In this document: piece by piece, positions 17,383 through 26,678 of the stretch
How positions within the stretch are numbered: the stretch's first letter is position 1
How the letters are laid out: each line of letters opens with the position of its first letter
Source of the DNA: Gammaproteobacteria bacterium
Lineage (GTDB): Bacteria > Pseudomonadota > Gammaproteobacteria > HK1
DNA: 64,000 nucleotides
Reading direction: 5' to 3'
NCBI GenBank assembly: GCA_021773645.1
Contig: JAJFJU010000011.1
Span: 1-64,000, forward strand
Notes under the pieces: generated by a model
What the model was told of the DNA's origin: nothing
Database searches by the model: none
Seen by the model: the letters and a program-made list of their open reading frames with translations, nothing else
Translations under genes and position numbers: made by a program

Positions 17383-18486
17383 ATGAGTAAAAAATACCAT
17401 TCCTTTAGCTGGAATGATGAAAAGAGTAAATTTTGTTCTCCATGGAAAGATCTGGTCGACGAACAACGACTCAATCCATCATTGCTTCCTCAATGGCTAG
17501 AGGCTGCCGTATCCAGCCATGGCCTATTTGATAGCATAAAGATATTTTCGGAAACTTCAGATAATACCGTGCTAGGTATACTTCCTTATATTATCCAGAA
17601 ACGTCCGATGAATCGCTTGCAATTACGTTGGCTGGAACCTGCATTCAACCTCATTTCCTATCACCCTGATTTAATTTGTAGCTCGGCATCTGAAAACCTC
17701 CTGTCCGAACTTTTACTTCAGACCAACCAACACTGGGACGTTGCCTATATCCATAACGTATCAACAGCTGGCCGAGCAGCCCAGCAACTCGAAGCACTTT
17801 CAAAAAAGGAAGGAAACGTGCTCCTGACCTACCCTGGTGAGACGTCTCCGTACCTACGCCTACAAGGAACCTGGAAGGAATACCTCGCTATCAAGGGAAG
17901 TAGTTTTCGCTACAGGTTGAAACGTCGAGTGAGGAAGATAGAGAAATCTGGTGAACTAACCATACATTGGTATAGAAAGGGAGATGATACTAAAACCCTA
18001 CTCAGTGAAATCCTGTCTATAGAAGAGGGCAGCAGGAAGGTAGCAGCCAATATGGCGATTACCCAACGTTCCGAGGAAATTGAATACTATCGGAGGCTAT
18101 TACCATTCCTGTCGGATACAGGGCTCCTATTCGCTAATGTTCTTCATATTGATGGAACCCCCGTTGCCTATAGCTTGTGTTATAACGATAAAGGTGTAAT
18201 TGGACAATTAAAAACATCATTTCTTGATAGCCATCGGAACCTGGCTCCGGGAGCTGTCGTTATCGAAAGTGCGATAAAGAAGTCATTCGACATTGGCGCT
18301 CTCGAATTTGACTTCCTGGGTGACATCATGCCACATAAGATGGAGTGGTCAGATGGGTTCCGTGAACATAATAGCTATTATCTTTTCTCCCGAAGGCTAC
18401 CAGTACATATGTTAGGTCATGCAAAAAAACTGGGGCAGACGTTGAAAAACAAACTTAAAAAAGAAGACCCTTCAAAAGAGAAATAA
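17383..18486 (+). CDS. GNAT/FemAB-like acyltransferase
   Basis: This 367-residue protein contains FRYRLKRRVRKIEKSG (about residues 169-184) and DFLGDIMPHKMEWSDGFREH (about 307-326), features of the Acetyltransf_6 (CelD/BioF2-like) branch of the GNAT fold that accompanies polysaccharide loci. It probably transfers an acyl or aminoacyl group onto the polymer unit or carrier. The PLP decarboxylase gene starts 1 bp after its stop, so the two are coupled. A related protein is encoded at 19978 on the other strand. Confidence 0.75.
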   Translation: MSKKYHSFSWNDEKSKFCSPWKDLVDEQRLNPSLLPQWLEAAVSSHGLFDSIKIFSETSDNTVLGILPYIIQKRPMNRLQLRWLEPAFNLISYHPDLICSSASENLLSELLLQTNQHWDVAYIHNVSTAGRAAQQLEALSKKEGNVLLTYPGETSPYLRLQGTWKEYLAIKGSSFRYRLKRRVRKIEKSGELTIHWYRKGDDTKTLLSEILSIEEGSRKVAANMAITQRSEEIEYYRRLLPFLSDTGLLFANVLHIDGTPVAYSLCYNDKGVIGQLKTSFLDSHRNLAPGAVVIESAIKKSFDIGALEFDFLGDIMPHKMEWSDGFREHNSYYLFSRRLPVHMLGHAKKLGQTLKNKLKKEDPSKEK

Positions 18487-18487
18487 G

Positions 18488-19720
18488 GTGATCCGACAAA
18501 AAACATATTCAGCACTCGACAATCTGTCGGTATCACATGGAGAGCTTTTCTGGGGAGGACAATCCATCAGAAAACTTTCCGGACGTGCTGAACAAAGACC
18601 TTTCTATGCTTATGACCGTGCCCAGATCAGCGCCCGGATTTCCCATATCAGGCAATGTCTTCCGAAAGATATATCACTCCATTACGCAGTTAAAGCGAAC
18701 CCTATGCCCGCCGTTGTCCAACACTTGGCACAACTTGTCGACGGCTTCGATGTTGCCTCCGCCGGAGAAATGCGGGTTGCGCTTGATACCACTATGCCCG
18801 GCATTCAAATAAGTTTTGCTGGTCCTGGAAAAATGAAATCGGAGCTCCGCTCCGCCATCCTGTCAAAACTCGTTATCAACATTGAATCATTTACTGAACT
18901 AAGGACTATCTTGGAGTTGGGTGACTCCCTTGGAGAGCGCCCCCAGGTGGCGTTACGAGTTAATCCAGACTTTGAGCTGAAGGCATCCGGAATGAAAATG
19001 GCTGGCGGTGCCAAGCAGTTTGGTGTCGATGCCGAACAGGCTACCGAACTATTAGCAATAATCGCAACAAGCGACCTCAATTTTCATGGATTTCACATAT
19101 TTTGTGGCTCCCAGAACTTGCAGATAGAGGCAATAAAAGAAGCACAGGAACGAACCATTCAGCTTGGGATAAGGTTAAGTGAACTCACAGGCTCCCAACC
19201 GACAACCCTTAATATTGGGGGAGGATTCGGGATTCCCTACTTTCCAGGAGAACAGGCTCTCGATCTGCCAGCTATTGGCAATAATCTGGAGAGATTAATG
19301 GAAGGGGTTAGAAAAGACCTTCCAAAAACTGCCGTTATCATAGAATTGGGGCGCTATATCGTCGGTGAGGCGGGAATATACGTTTGTCGTGTTATTGATC
19401 GAAAGGTCTCGCGCGGACAAGTTTTTCTAATAACAGACGGCGGTCTACACCATCATTTGGCAGCATCCGGAAATTTTGGCCAAATCCTTCGCAAGAACTA
19501 TCCGGTGGTTATCGGAAACCGTATGGAGGAGGAAGAAAAGGAAATCGCCAGTATTGTTGGCCCACTGTGTACACCACTCGATTTGCTAGCGGATAAGATG
19601 GACCTACCAAAAGCTCAGATAGGTGACTACGCAGTAGTTCTACAATCGGGAGCCTACGGATTTACAGCCAGCCCCACCAATTTTTTAAGTCACCCTCCGC
19701 CGATTGAAATGCTGGTATAG
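18488..19720 (+). CDS. PLP-dependent decarboxylase, exosortase A-associated
   Basis: This 410-residue protein is of the fold-type III (LysA/alanine racemase-like) decarboxylase class. The PLP lysine is Lys69 in YAVKANP, and GGGFGIPY (about residue 248) binds phosphate. It matches the exosortase A system-associated decarboxylase. It starts with GTG at 18488, with AAGG overlapping the previous stop. The acid or amino acid it decarboxylates is not known. It is the last gene of the + strand run, and a MITE-like element separates it from a convergent gene. Confidence 0.88.
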   Translation: MIRQKTYSALDNLSVSHGELFWGGQSIRKLSGRAEQRPFYAYDRAQISARISHIRQCLPKDISLHYAVKANPMPAVVQHLAQLVDGFDVASAGEMRVALDTTMPGIQISFAGPGKMKSELRSAILSKLVINIESFTELRTILELGDSLGERPQVALRVNPDFELKASGMKMAGGAKQFGVDAEQATELLAIIATSDLNFHGFHIFCGSQNLQIEAIKEAQERTIQLGIRLSELTGSQPTTLNIGGGFGIPYFPGEQALDLPAIGNNLERLMEGVRKDLPKTAVIIELGRYIVGEAGIYVCRVIDRKVSRGQVFLITDGGLHHHLAASGNFGQILRKNYPVVIGNRMEEEEKEIASIVGPLCTPLDLLADKMDLPKAQIGDYAVVLQSGAYGFTASPTNFLSHPPPIEMLV

Positions 19721-19733
19721 CCCGTTTTTCATC

Positions 19734-19906
19734 ACTGCTGTCCCGTTAACTTTTGCTGAATTCGGCATATAGAAACTTGGTGGATATTAGAATTACAAAA
19801 GAGTCCCGTCATTCCGGGCAGCGTTTTTTGCTGACCCGGAATCGAATTTTTTTAATAGTTTACTGGATACCGAGTCAAGCCCGCCATGACGGGTTTTAGT
19901 TAACGG
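19734..19906 (-). mobile_element. MITE-like element, copy 3, right end eroded
   Basis: The left terminal repeat ACTGCTGTCCCGTTAACT is intact at 19734-19751. The right end keeps only AGTTAACGG at 19898-19906. The inner hairpin CCCGTCATTCCGGG...GACCCGGAAT is in the inverted orientation relative to copy 1. It sits exactly between two convergent genes (stops at 19720 and 19978), where it may terminate transcription from both sides. Confidence 0.85.
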
Positions 19907-19977
19907 CCATCGTCTAGATAGATAGCGACACTGAACACCCGGGATTACCGGATTGAGATCATAGATTATGATTCGGC

Positions 19978-21081
19978 TCAATCAGCAATCGGCTTTTTGG
20001 TAACCGAACGCTTGCACCATCGTACGCCGCGCAATAATTTCCCCCACAGTGACGGACTATATATTTCGATGCTTTTTGTACGGACTATTGCCGGCTTCCA
20101 TGAACTTGCCCACCGGGTGTCGGAAACAAAATTTATATGGGTGAATCCTTCAAGACCGCAGTACCTCTCGATAGACCAATTGAAGAGTAAAATTCCGGGG
20201 GAAACTTTTGAGAAGTCTTCATCGTAGCCGATCTTAACAGCATACATCGTTTTGCGCATGATGAGACAAACAATAGATGCTATGGGCTTCCCATCGACAC
20301 GGAGTTCATCAATCTCGCACCAACCTTCTTGGTCATCCGGGTACGTTCCAATCAAAAGATTATAAAATTTATGGATTTGAGAATTCTGTTTGACGGAACT
20401 GTTTTCTTTCGACTTCCATCCCGATGATTCCAGATCAAGAAAGGTTTTCAAGGCTACGGGGAGTGATTCCGCATCAGTATGCGATACGAACTCGACGTCA
20501 CCCAGCTTTTTCACGCGATTGGTAGCCTGTCTAATATTTGCTCTGACTTTTTTGGATAATGCTTTTCTTATTTCTGTAACGGGCCGACAACGAAGAACAT
20601 TGTATTTGAGAGTAGCGTAGGTCAGGATATTTGTTTTCTGCGTTGCAGTAATCAGCTCAAAGAGCCCGGCATCTTTAAGCAGGCCATTAAACTCGAGGCA
20701 ATGCCACTTCCCTGCATATTCTTTATTCAACAGGTTTAGAAACTCATCGAATAAGTCATGTGGAACGGCCGAGACATCAACGATCGCATCCCAATAGGGA
20801 AGATAGATCGAACTGGGTGTGCGTAAGACTCGGAAAGAAAAACCAAAAATGCGCCGAGTGTACGCTTCGAGCGGCACAATCTGGACAGGGCGCCCATCCA
20901 AGGATAGAACGAAAAAACTGATGTTGTTTCCCGCCTCACCGAGAGCACGGAGTGCCGCCAAATAGTAATAATAGGAGTCGGTGAAACCCTTTGATTTTAG
21001 GCGGCTTGCCAATTCAATCCACGTCACCTCAAGTTCTTGCAATCCCGCGAGGCCGTCGAGCTTGTTTAGTTTATAAGTCAC
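19978..21081 (-). CDS. GNAT/FemAB-like acyltransferase (second copy type)
   Basis: This protein of about 367 residues belongs to the same Acetyltransf_6-like group as the gene at 17383, with KVRANIRQATNRVKKLGDV in the middle and INFVSDTRWASSWKPAI near the C terminus. I choose the GTG at 21081 because AAGGA lies 5 bp upstream; a longer reading from 21150 is possible. The sequences are too different to be recent duplicates. It is flanked by MITE-like elements on both sides and its own DNA has no other partner gene, so it looks like a separately acquired cassette. Confidence 0.7.
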   Translation of the reverse strand: MTYKLNKLDGLAGLQELEVTWIELASRLKSKGFTDSYYYYLAALRALGEAGNNISFFVLSLDGRPVQIVPLEAYTRRIFGFSFRVLRTPSSIYLPYWDAIVDVSAVPHDLFDEFLNLLNKEYAGKWHCLEFNGLLKDAGLFELITATQKTNILTYATLKYNVLRCRPVTEIRKALSKKVRANIRQATNRVKKLGDVEFVSHTDAESLPVALKTFLDLESSGWKSKENSSVKQNSQIHKFYNLLIGTYPDDQEGWCEIDELRVDGKPIASIVCLIMRKTMYAVKIGYDEDFSKVSPGILLFNWSIERYCGLEGFTHINFVSDTRWASSWKPAIVRTKSIEIYSPSLWGKLLRGVRWCKRSVTKKPIAD

Positions 21082-21178
21082 TATAATCCTTGTCTTTATG
21101 CGCAGCCGACTCTCCAAAATACAAAGTATAGGGAGGACGTGAAACTCCAACCGTAGTTAGAGAATCCATATCTGCGAT

Positions 21179-21392
21179 CACTGCTATCCCTTTAACCAAA
21201 AACCCGTCATACCGGGCTTGAACCGGTATCCAGTAAGCGCTTGAAGAAACTGGATTTCGGCGCAGCAAAAAACGCGGTCCGGAATGACGGGGTTCATTAT
21301 CATTCTCATGTCTACCAAGTATCTATACATCCATCTACCCTTTGCCAGCAAGGCTTCCGACCAATTGTACCGAAAGTTAGGGGGACAGCAGC
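21179..21392 (+). mobile_element. MITE-like element, copy 4
   Basis: The left end CACTGCTATCCCTTTAACC (21179-21197) and right end AGTTAGGGGGACAGCAGC (21375-21392) are diverged terminal repeats, with the hairpin AACCCGTCATACCGGGC and CGGAATGACGGGG in between, as in copy 1. It separates the GNAT-like gene from the hydrolase genes. Confidence 0.8.
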
Positions 21393-21470
21393 GGTCCGGG
21401 ATATAGGTAGAATTAACCGCCCTACCTCCATATACGGATGGGAAATAGAAGATAATAAATAACATGTGCC

Positions 21471-22355
21471 CTAGCATGCCCGCAGCCACTCAATAGTCCA
21501 CTTGGCCACCTTATCCCGCCAAACTTTCCGTGAGAACGTATGGTTAGCCTGAGAACAATCGAGCTGGCTTAGCCGTGATTGTTTCATAAGCCGACGCCAG
21601 ACTCTGGATTGAGACACTTCATCCTTGAATTCGCGAGCAGTCAGGTCGTCGCCACTGAGGATAAATAGAACCTGCCCTTTAAAGGCGGCCAATCCATCTG
21701 CCATACGATCCGCCAAAGACCTCCCGGATATAACCGTATCTTTTACTGACTCCAGATTATCATCGTCAGTTAGCATCTGATTATTTCCAATTCCCAGAGC
21801 AGCAAAAAGCATTTTACATAATGAACTGACAGATGCTCTGAACTGAAACTCCCCTCTAAACACCTTTTTCCATAACTCCCCAGAAATAAGACGTTTTAGG
21901 TAATAGTGTTTGAGATAGGAACGCGCTAGGCCCGATTCGCTTCGCACCCAAGGATTTAATAATACAAGACCGGAAATCCGCGGATCCTTGTGTGCATAAA
22001 AGAGCGCCGCGGATGCGGCATCACACAGTCCCCAGAGCACAACTTTTTTTACGCTTGGAGCACTCTCCATAAAGGTATCGACGGCACTACAAATATCAGT
22101 CTCAATATCCTCGAATCCGCGTAATTCCCCTCCGCTGTCCCCCATCCCCCGATAATCAAAACGCAGCACCGGATAATCATCATCGGCAAGCGCACGTGCT
22201 AGTAATACAAATTGTCGATGGCTACCGACACGATACTGGGGGCCACCCACAATGATCACGACACCGTTATCGGCCGGTTCGGCAGGACGGTGCAAAATCC
22301 CGCAGAGAAGATCGTCCCCGCGTGGAATAGCCAGCACTTCCTCTTTAGCTGCCAC
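21471..22355 (-). CDS. Alpha/beta hydrolase, exosortase A-associated type 1
   Basis: This 294-residue hydrolase has FDYRGMGDSGG (about residues 66-76) and the nucleophile elbow GLCDAAS (about 109-115), so Cys replaces the usual Ser; Asp and His candidates follow (GDDLTAREF; QANHTFS). It matches exosortase A system-associated hydrolase 1. It is the last gene of a block of acyl carrier protein, hydrolase 2 and hydrolase 1, and its GTG start overlaps the end of hydrolase 2 by 11 bp. It may cleave a thioester or transfer the acyl group handled by the acyl ligase. Confidence 0.85.
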   Translation of the reverse strand: MAAKEEVLAIPRGDDLLCGILHRPAEPADNGVVIIVGGPQYRVGSHRQFVLLARALADDDYPVLRFDYRGMGDSGGELRGFEDIETDICSAVDTFMESAPSVKKVVLWGLCDAASAALFYAHKDPRISGLVLLNPWVRSESGLARSYLKHYYLKRLISGELWKKVFRGEFQFRASVSSLCKMLFAALGIGNNQMLTDDDNLESVKDTVISGRSLADRMADGLAAFKGQVLFILSGDDLTAREFKDEVSQSRVWRRLMKQSRLSQLDCSQANHTFSRKVWRDKVAKWTIEWLRAC

Positions 22356-23184
22356 TCGCTAACATCCCGGTAGTCGCTTCTATAAGTGCGGGACAATCGG
22401 TAATTTCCACCGTCTTCCAGAATGGTTCACCCTGGATTACCCTAGAATCCACATTTATTCCTGATTCCGACCAGGCATCCAACTGCTTGCGTGCGGAAAA
22501 TGAGAGAGGTCTCGCGCCATCCCGGGCAATCTCAACCCAATAATATTTGCACTCCGGCAATTCAATATCGGCCATCTTGAGTTTGTCCAGAGAGTGCGCC
22601 AATTCCGGAGCTACCTCATAACCCGCTATTTCAACGGTCTGCCCCCCCGCAAATTTCTCTCGTAGCTGTTTTACGGTTACTCCGTTCCCTGAACTCATCA
22701 TGTCACCGGCAACTGCGATACGCAGGAACTCCGTCAACGCACCCTCCCCCTTTAATACGGGCTGCCACAGGAGCACAAAAGATGGAGGGGTTGGCAGATG
22801 AGGTGTCAGGTTCAAGGCAAGCAGCGCACCGAGGCGCAACCCCCAAAGTCCGATGCCCTGCCCTTTCCCTATTTTTGACTGCAACCAAGTATGGGCTAGT
22901 ACCAGGTCTTCAATCCATTGATCCCAGCTTGCTTCACGAAAATCACCGCTGCTATCACCACAGCCATAGAGATCTACGGTAAGCACTGCATAACCCAGCG
23001 CTGCGAGTTTTCTAGCTTGGAGAGACACCATACGCCGGGATTTATTCATCTCCTCGGCGAGGGGATGAACATAAAGCACACCGCCACGAGGGGACGTTGT
23101 GGGAGAGGGAGGATAATAGGCGAGGAAGAGAGGGCCGCGTCCCGCCTCAAGGAATGAGCATTGTAGGGCGTTCCTTACGCCCAT
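22345..23184 (-). CDS. Alpha/beta hydrolase, exosortase A-associated type 2
   Basis: With the ATG at 23184, 4 bp after the acyl carrier protein stop, this is a 279-residue protein of the exosortase A system-associated hydrolase 2 type. It has LYVHPLAEEMNKSRRM near residue 38 and VDLYGCGDSSGDF near 74. The nucleophile elbow reads GLWGLRLGALLAL, with Arg where a Ser is expected, so ordinary serine hydrolase chemistry is unlikely. The first residues (GVRNALQ) are encoded by half of a dispersed GGGCG...CGCCCTACA palindrome. A frame from 23283 reads through the carrier gene and is not preferred. Confidence 0.8.
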   Translation of the reverse strand: MGVRNALQCSFLEAGRGPLFLAYYPPSPTTSPRGGVLYVHPLAEEMNKSRRMVSLQARKLAALGYAVLTVDLYGCGDSSGDFREASWDQWIEDLVLAHTWLQSKIGKGQGIGLWGLRLGALLALNLTPHLPTPPSFVLLWQPVLKGEGALTEFLRIAVAGDMMSSGNGVTVKQLREKFAGGQTVEIAGYEVAPELAHSLDKLKMADIELPECKYYWVEIARDGARPLSFSARKQLDAWSESGINVDSRVIQGEPFWKTVEITDCPALIEATTGMLASGS

Positions 23185-23188
23185 AGCC

Positions 23189-23440
23189 TCAAGCTGCCAG
23201 CTTACGGCTAACGAAATCGGAGAGAGTGCCCAAGGTCTCAAAAGTCTCCGCGCTGATCTCGTCGTCATCGACGATAAAACCAAATTCCTCCTCCAGTGCG
23301 GTGATTACAGAGACAACGGCCATGGAGTCGAATTCGGGGATATCACCTAGCAGGATCGACTCGTGGGTGAGTGAGGTGCCTCTTTCACCCAGGCCGAGGG
23401 TCTCCACAAGAATAGCCCTGACTTCTTCAATACTGTCCAT
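23189..23440 (-). CDS. Acyl carrier protein
   Basis: This 83-residue acidic protein has EFDSMAVVSVI, with Ser39 as the phosphopantetheine site, in a typical four-helix ACP pattern. The ATG at 23440 is preceded by AGAGG at about 7 bp. It starts an operon with hydrolases 2 and 1 and is the probable acceptor for the acyl group activated by the ligase at 13066. A longer frame from 23503 adds residues without ACP resemblance. Confidence 0.88.
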   Translation of the reverse strand: MDSIEEVRAILVETLGLGERGTSLTHESILLGDIPEFDSMAVVSVITALEEEFGFIVDDDEISAETFETLGTLSDFVSRKLAA

Positions 23441-23573
23441 CAATAACCTCTTATAGCAATCAAGAAAACGCCGGATAATGCAACAAGCTAGGCCTATGTT
23501 CAAACCACTACGTGGCTAAGGCTAACACTGCTTCGAAAGAGTGATGAGGAAAACCCGCGGCTTACTCCAACGC

Positions 23574-23642
23574 TCCTCATCCTCGCGTAAGCGGGGATCT
23601 AGGACTTCACCGCCCGTCATTCCCGCAGAAGCGGGAATCCAG
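23574..23642. repeat. Paired GTCATTCCCGC hairpin elements
   Basis: Two inverted-repeat motifs lie in the gap between the acyl carrier protein and the deacetylase genes: CATCCTCGCGTAAGCGGGGAT and CCCGTCATTCCCGCAGAAGCG followed by GGAATCCAGAC. The second type also occurs at 34455-34490. Confidence 0.65.
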
Positions 23643-23650
23643 ACGCTTCC

Positions 23651-24583
23651 TTAGCTCGCACTCACTGGTTTCGTATTCCATCGATTCAACGCAAAACGGA
23701 GTAGAAAACGCCCAGGTGTACGATCCCATGGTGTAAAGCGTGGCAACTGGTAACGTTGCTGCCTTTTGGAGGCGACTCCGCGCTCCGTAGTAACCGCACC
23801 GATAAAGCCTAATTCCTTCACAAGGTCGACGTGCAACCGTGTGTAGTCCTTACCAGCCTTACCGTTAGGATAGGCAAAAACCTGCACTGGCTTGCCGATG
23901 AGTGCCTCAAGCCTTTCCTTCCCTTCAACGATCTCCCGCCGTGCTTCATCCACTGCCACCGACGCAAGGATAGGATGATTAACGGTATGTCCCCCGATCT
24001 CCATTCCAGCAGCAGCCAAGGCCCTCACTTGGGTGCTGGTCATCATCAATCCATCTGGTAGGCTCGTTCCTGAGATATTGGCTATGGCTTCAACTTTATC
24101 CAACCGTTCGACAGGGTCCTGATGTTTAAGCACGGTCAAAAGATGAGAAATTGCAGCCAGTTGTTCTTTTTGAGACATAATAGGAAAAAGGCCAAGGCCC
24201 AACTCCCACAAATCGAGTTCTTCCCTTTCTGAACCACGAATCGCTTCGATTAGCGTATCGTTCCACATTCGTCCACCATCCAGAAACCCGGTGGCAATGA
24301 AAAATGTTGCAACTAACCCCTGCTTTTTTAGAATAGGCAGCGCGACCTCATAATTATTGGCATAGCCATCGTCAAACGTGATACAGACCGCGCGTGAAGG
24401 TAATTGGCCTGCCCGAAGTAGCTCGATGGCCTTCTCTAATGGCAACACATTGTAGTACTTCCGCAATAGTTCCAAATGCCACTTGAATGTGCTGGCATCA
24501 ATGGCATCCGGAAATAGAAGATCCCGCTGCGCTTCTATCCCGTGGTAGTTGAGTATTGATAAACTTCTTTTTCGAAATACCAT
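23651..24583 (-). CDS. Polysaccharide deacetylase (NodB domain)
   Basis: This 310-residue protein has the NodB-type motif TFDDGYANN (about residues 69-77) and the metal-binding pair in GGHTVNHP (about 197-204), as well as AYPNGK. It probably removes N-acetyl groups from the polymer, acting in the cytoplasm or periplasm; no signal peptide is evident. This is a second deacetylase, distinct in sequence from the XrtA-type one at 41211. It is separated from the sulfatase-like gene upstream by a MITE-like element. Confidence 0.82.
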   Translation of the reverse strand: MVFRKRSLSILNYHGIEAQRDLLFPDAIDASTFKWHLELLRKYYNVLPLEKAIELLRAGQLPSRAVCITFDDGYANNYEVALPILKKQGLVATFFIATGFLDGGRMWNDTLIEAIRGSEREELDLWELGLGLFPIMSQKEQLAAISHLLTVLKHQDPVERLDKVEAIANISGTSLPDGLMMTSTQVRALAAAGMEIGGHTVNHPILASVAVDEARREIVEGKERLEALIGKPVQVFAYPNGKAGKDYTRLHVDLVKELGFIGAVTTERGVASKRQQRYQLPRFTPWDRTPGRFLLRFALNRWNTKPVSAS

Positions 24584-24586
24584 CCC

Positions 24587-24800
24587 TGCTGTCCCGTTAA
24601 CTAGAACCCGTCATACCGGCTTGAAGCGGCATCTAGAAATCGATTAACAATCTTGGATTCCAGCGCAGTAGAAAATTCTGCCCGAAATGACGGGACTCTT
24701 TTTTTAATTTTCATATCTCCCAAGCCTCCATACATCTATCTGGCTATTATCAACATTCCATTTGGTCAAATACGACAAACTTTATGAGAACCGCAGTTAT
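24587..24800 (+). mobile_element. MITE-like element, copy 5, degenerate right end
   Basis: The left end CTGCTGTCCCGTTAACTAG (from about 24587) is sharp. The hairpin part is diverged (CGTCATACCGGCTTGAAGCG; AAATGACGGGACTC followed by T-rich DNA), and the right end near 24780-24800 keeps only traces (GAGAACCGCAGT). It lies at the 3' boundary of the phosphopolymer-like module. Confidence 0.7.
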
Positions 24801-24831
24801 TTTAAATAGTTAACAACATTGTCAAACAAAC

Positions 24832-26583
24832 TTACGGCTTGGATTCATATAGAAAGTTTTCAAATTTATATTTTTCAACGAATTTCATTGCTAAATCAAA
24901 ACGCACAGGATCGTGGGAAAGACATCGCATCACACCTGCGAGAATACGGGCCGGCGTCGCGTATGTCGGTGTGTAGTGCTGTAGTTGTTCGGCCGTGCAG
25001 CCGGTTTTATTGACTAAGACAGTGGCCAAGATACCGTGCTGGTCCTGCACTACGAATGCTGGGTCATCATAGAATGAAATAGTTTGACTCAGATAAGGCC
25101 CATGGTCTCCGATAACGAGCAATATCGAAGGCCTGCTATTTTCGCTGACGAGTTTTCGCAAGTGCTCCATGATCTTGGCAACTTCTGCAGATTTTCTACG
25201 ATAACTTTCCGAAAACCGCGCCAACGCTTCTCGGTCCGAGCTACGGTAATTTGATTTGACGTGACCAATCGGATTGCCAATATAGTGGAGCGTAAACACT
25301 GGTTTGGCCCTAGGAGTAGGGGTGGCACGCTGCACAGCATCTATTACAGTGTTAGGCCATATCTCCACGGGACCAGCGCTTTCAGTTAGGGATGCCACAT
25401 CGCAAAACCCGAAAAACTTAAGGGGATTTTTGGTGGCTAGCGCACATAACGTGCTGTGACGACCTGCCCCCACCTCTACCTCCGTCGGTTGGTATGAATC
25501 AACAAATGGGCCTTTTGTGCCAAAATATAGATTATTAAATCCCGTCGAAATGGTATAGCCGTTAGCATGTAAAATATTGCTAACAGGACCATCCTTGCGT
25601 CCGGCAAAATAGCCTGAATTACTGCCAACATCAGTATTGGCGAGTCGCATCAAGCTATTGAGAGATGCTTTGGTCGGAGCCTTGCTTGCAAATGCGTTCT
25701 TGAAGGTCAACACCCCGTCACGATCCAATACTTTCGCGTAAGGCAAGTCAGACAGCCCCATGTATTTCTTTGTGAGGGCGATAGGTGCTAGCCCATCGAA
25801 TGAAACGATGTGAATGTTGGGCCTAGTACGGAATGTTATTTCGTCCAAATACGTCATAGGATTCGTGCTTTCCGGTACCGTCGACGAAGGAAGTGCAATC
25901 CCGGCTAAAGGCGCTATGAACGTCAGCACTAACACCGTATTAACACGGCGCAAAAGAACAATTCGTTTGCTAACGCTCAGGAAAATTATCCATAAACACA
26001 AAAATGCAAAAATCATAAAGGCCGCACGAATGAAAGCAGGCTGTATAAGAAACTTACCCATCAAAGATAGATAGAGCGCATAGAGATTGAATAGGCTTAA
26101 CGCCGCCATCAGGGGCAGAGGGAACCACCACTGCTGAGATCGTGAGAGAGTGATATAGACGATCAAAGCTTCCAGCGATAACACGAGACTAACCCAGGCA
26201 AATAATGGAACCCAGAACTGGCTACTAAGTTCGTTAATTACCGCAGACAATGATGCCACGAAGCAATTCAAAAAGATGAGCACTACCAGCAGAATAGTCC
26301 CGCGCATTACGGCGGTGTTTGACGAAACGTTGAGACGTGTATCGGCTCGCATCAAGCGCCAGATAAGAAATGCCATCGCGGCGATACCAAAGGTGATCGA
26401 CACACCAAAGATTTGCTCATACCGAGTTATGTTCGTGAGCCGGAAGATCGGATCTGAAGCTTTGTCGGGAAAGCTCCTGTAATTAATAGCTACATAGCTG
26501 AGGTAAAGGGCGTAAATAATGCCAAGTTGGCCAAGAAAGGTCTTGAATTGATTGCGTAAAAATAAAAGAATCGCCTGGAGCAT
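24832..26583 (-). CDS. Sulfatase-fold membrane enzyme (LtaS/EptA-like)
   Basis: This 583-residue protein has about five to seven N-terminal membrane segments (to residue 230) and a C-terminal sulfatase/alkaline-phosphatase domain. Metal-site motifs are IVSFDGLAP (Asp263) and VIGDHGPYL near residue 497. APTKASLNSL (Thr304) is a candidate nucleophile, a Thr as in phosphoethanolamine and lipoteichoic acid transferases. It probably transfers a phospho-group on the periplasmic side. It lies within a module with a glycerophosphotransferase-like and a YidC-like gene. Substrate is inferred, not shown. Confidence 0.75.
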   Translation of the reverse strand: MLQAILLFLRNQFKTFLGQLGIIYALYLSYVAINYRSFPDKASDPIFRLTNITRYEQIFGVSITFGIAAMAFLIWRLMRADTRLNVSSNTAVMRGTILLVVLIFLNCFVASLSAVINELSSQFWVPLFAWVSLVLSLEALIVYITLSRSQQWWFPLPLMAALSLFNLYALYLSLMGKFLIQPAFIRAAFMIFAFLCLWIIFLSVSKRIVLLRRVNTVLVLTFIAPLAGIALPSSTVPESTNPMTYLDEITFRTRPNIHIVSFDGLAPIALTKKYMGLSDLPYAKVLDRDGVLTFKNAFASKAPTKASLNSLMRLANTDVGSNSGYFAGRKDGPVSNILHANGYTISTGFNNLYFGTKGPFVDSYQPTEVEVGAGRHSTLCALATKNPLKFFGFCDVASLTESAGPVEIWPNTVIDAVQRATPTPRAKPVFTLHYIGNPIGHVKSNYRSSDREALARFSESYRRKSAEVAKIMEHLRKLVSENSRPSILLVIGDHGPYLSQTISFYDDPAFVVQDQHGILATVLVNKTGCTAEQLQHYTPTYATPARILAGVMRCLSHDPVRFDLAMKFVEKYKFENFLYESKP

Positions 26584-26678
26584 TATTCTTAACTAGGTCC
26601 GTTTTCAAGTCGTGATTTCACCGACTCAGGGTCCTTTAGAATACCCGATAGGATATCCAGAATCAGATCCTTCGTCAT

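Noticed and set aside
22345-23283. Longer version of hydrolase 2 starting at 23283
   Set aside because: The extra N-terminal residues come from antisense-frame reading through the acyl carrier protein gene; the ATG at 23184 follows that gene directly.
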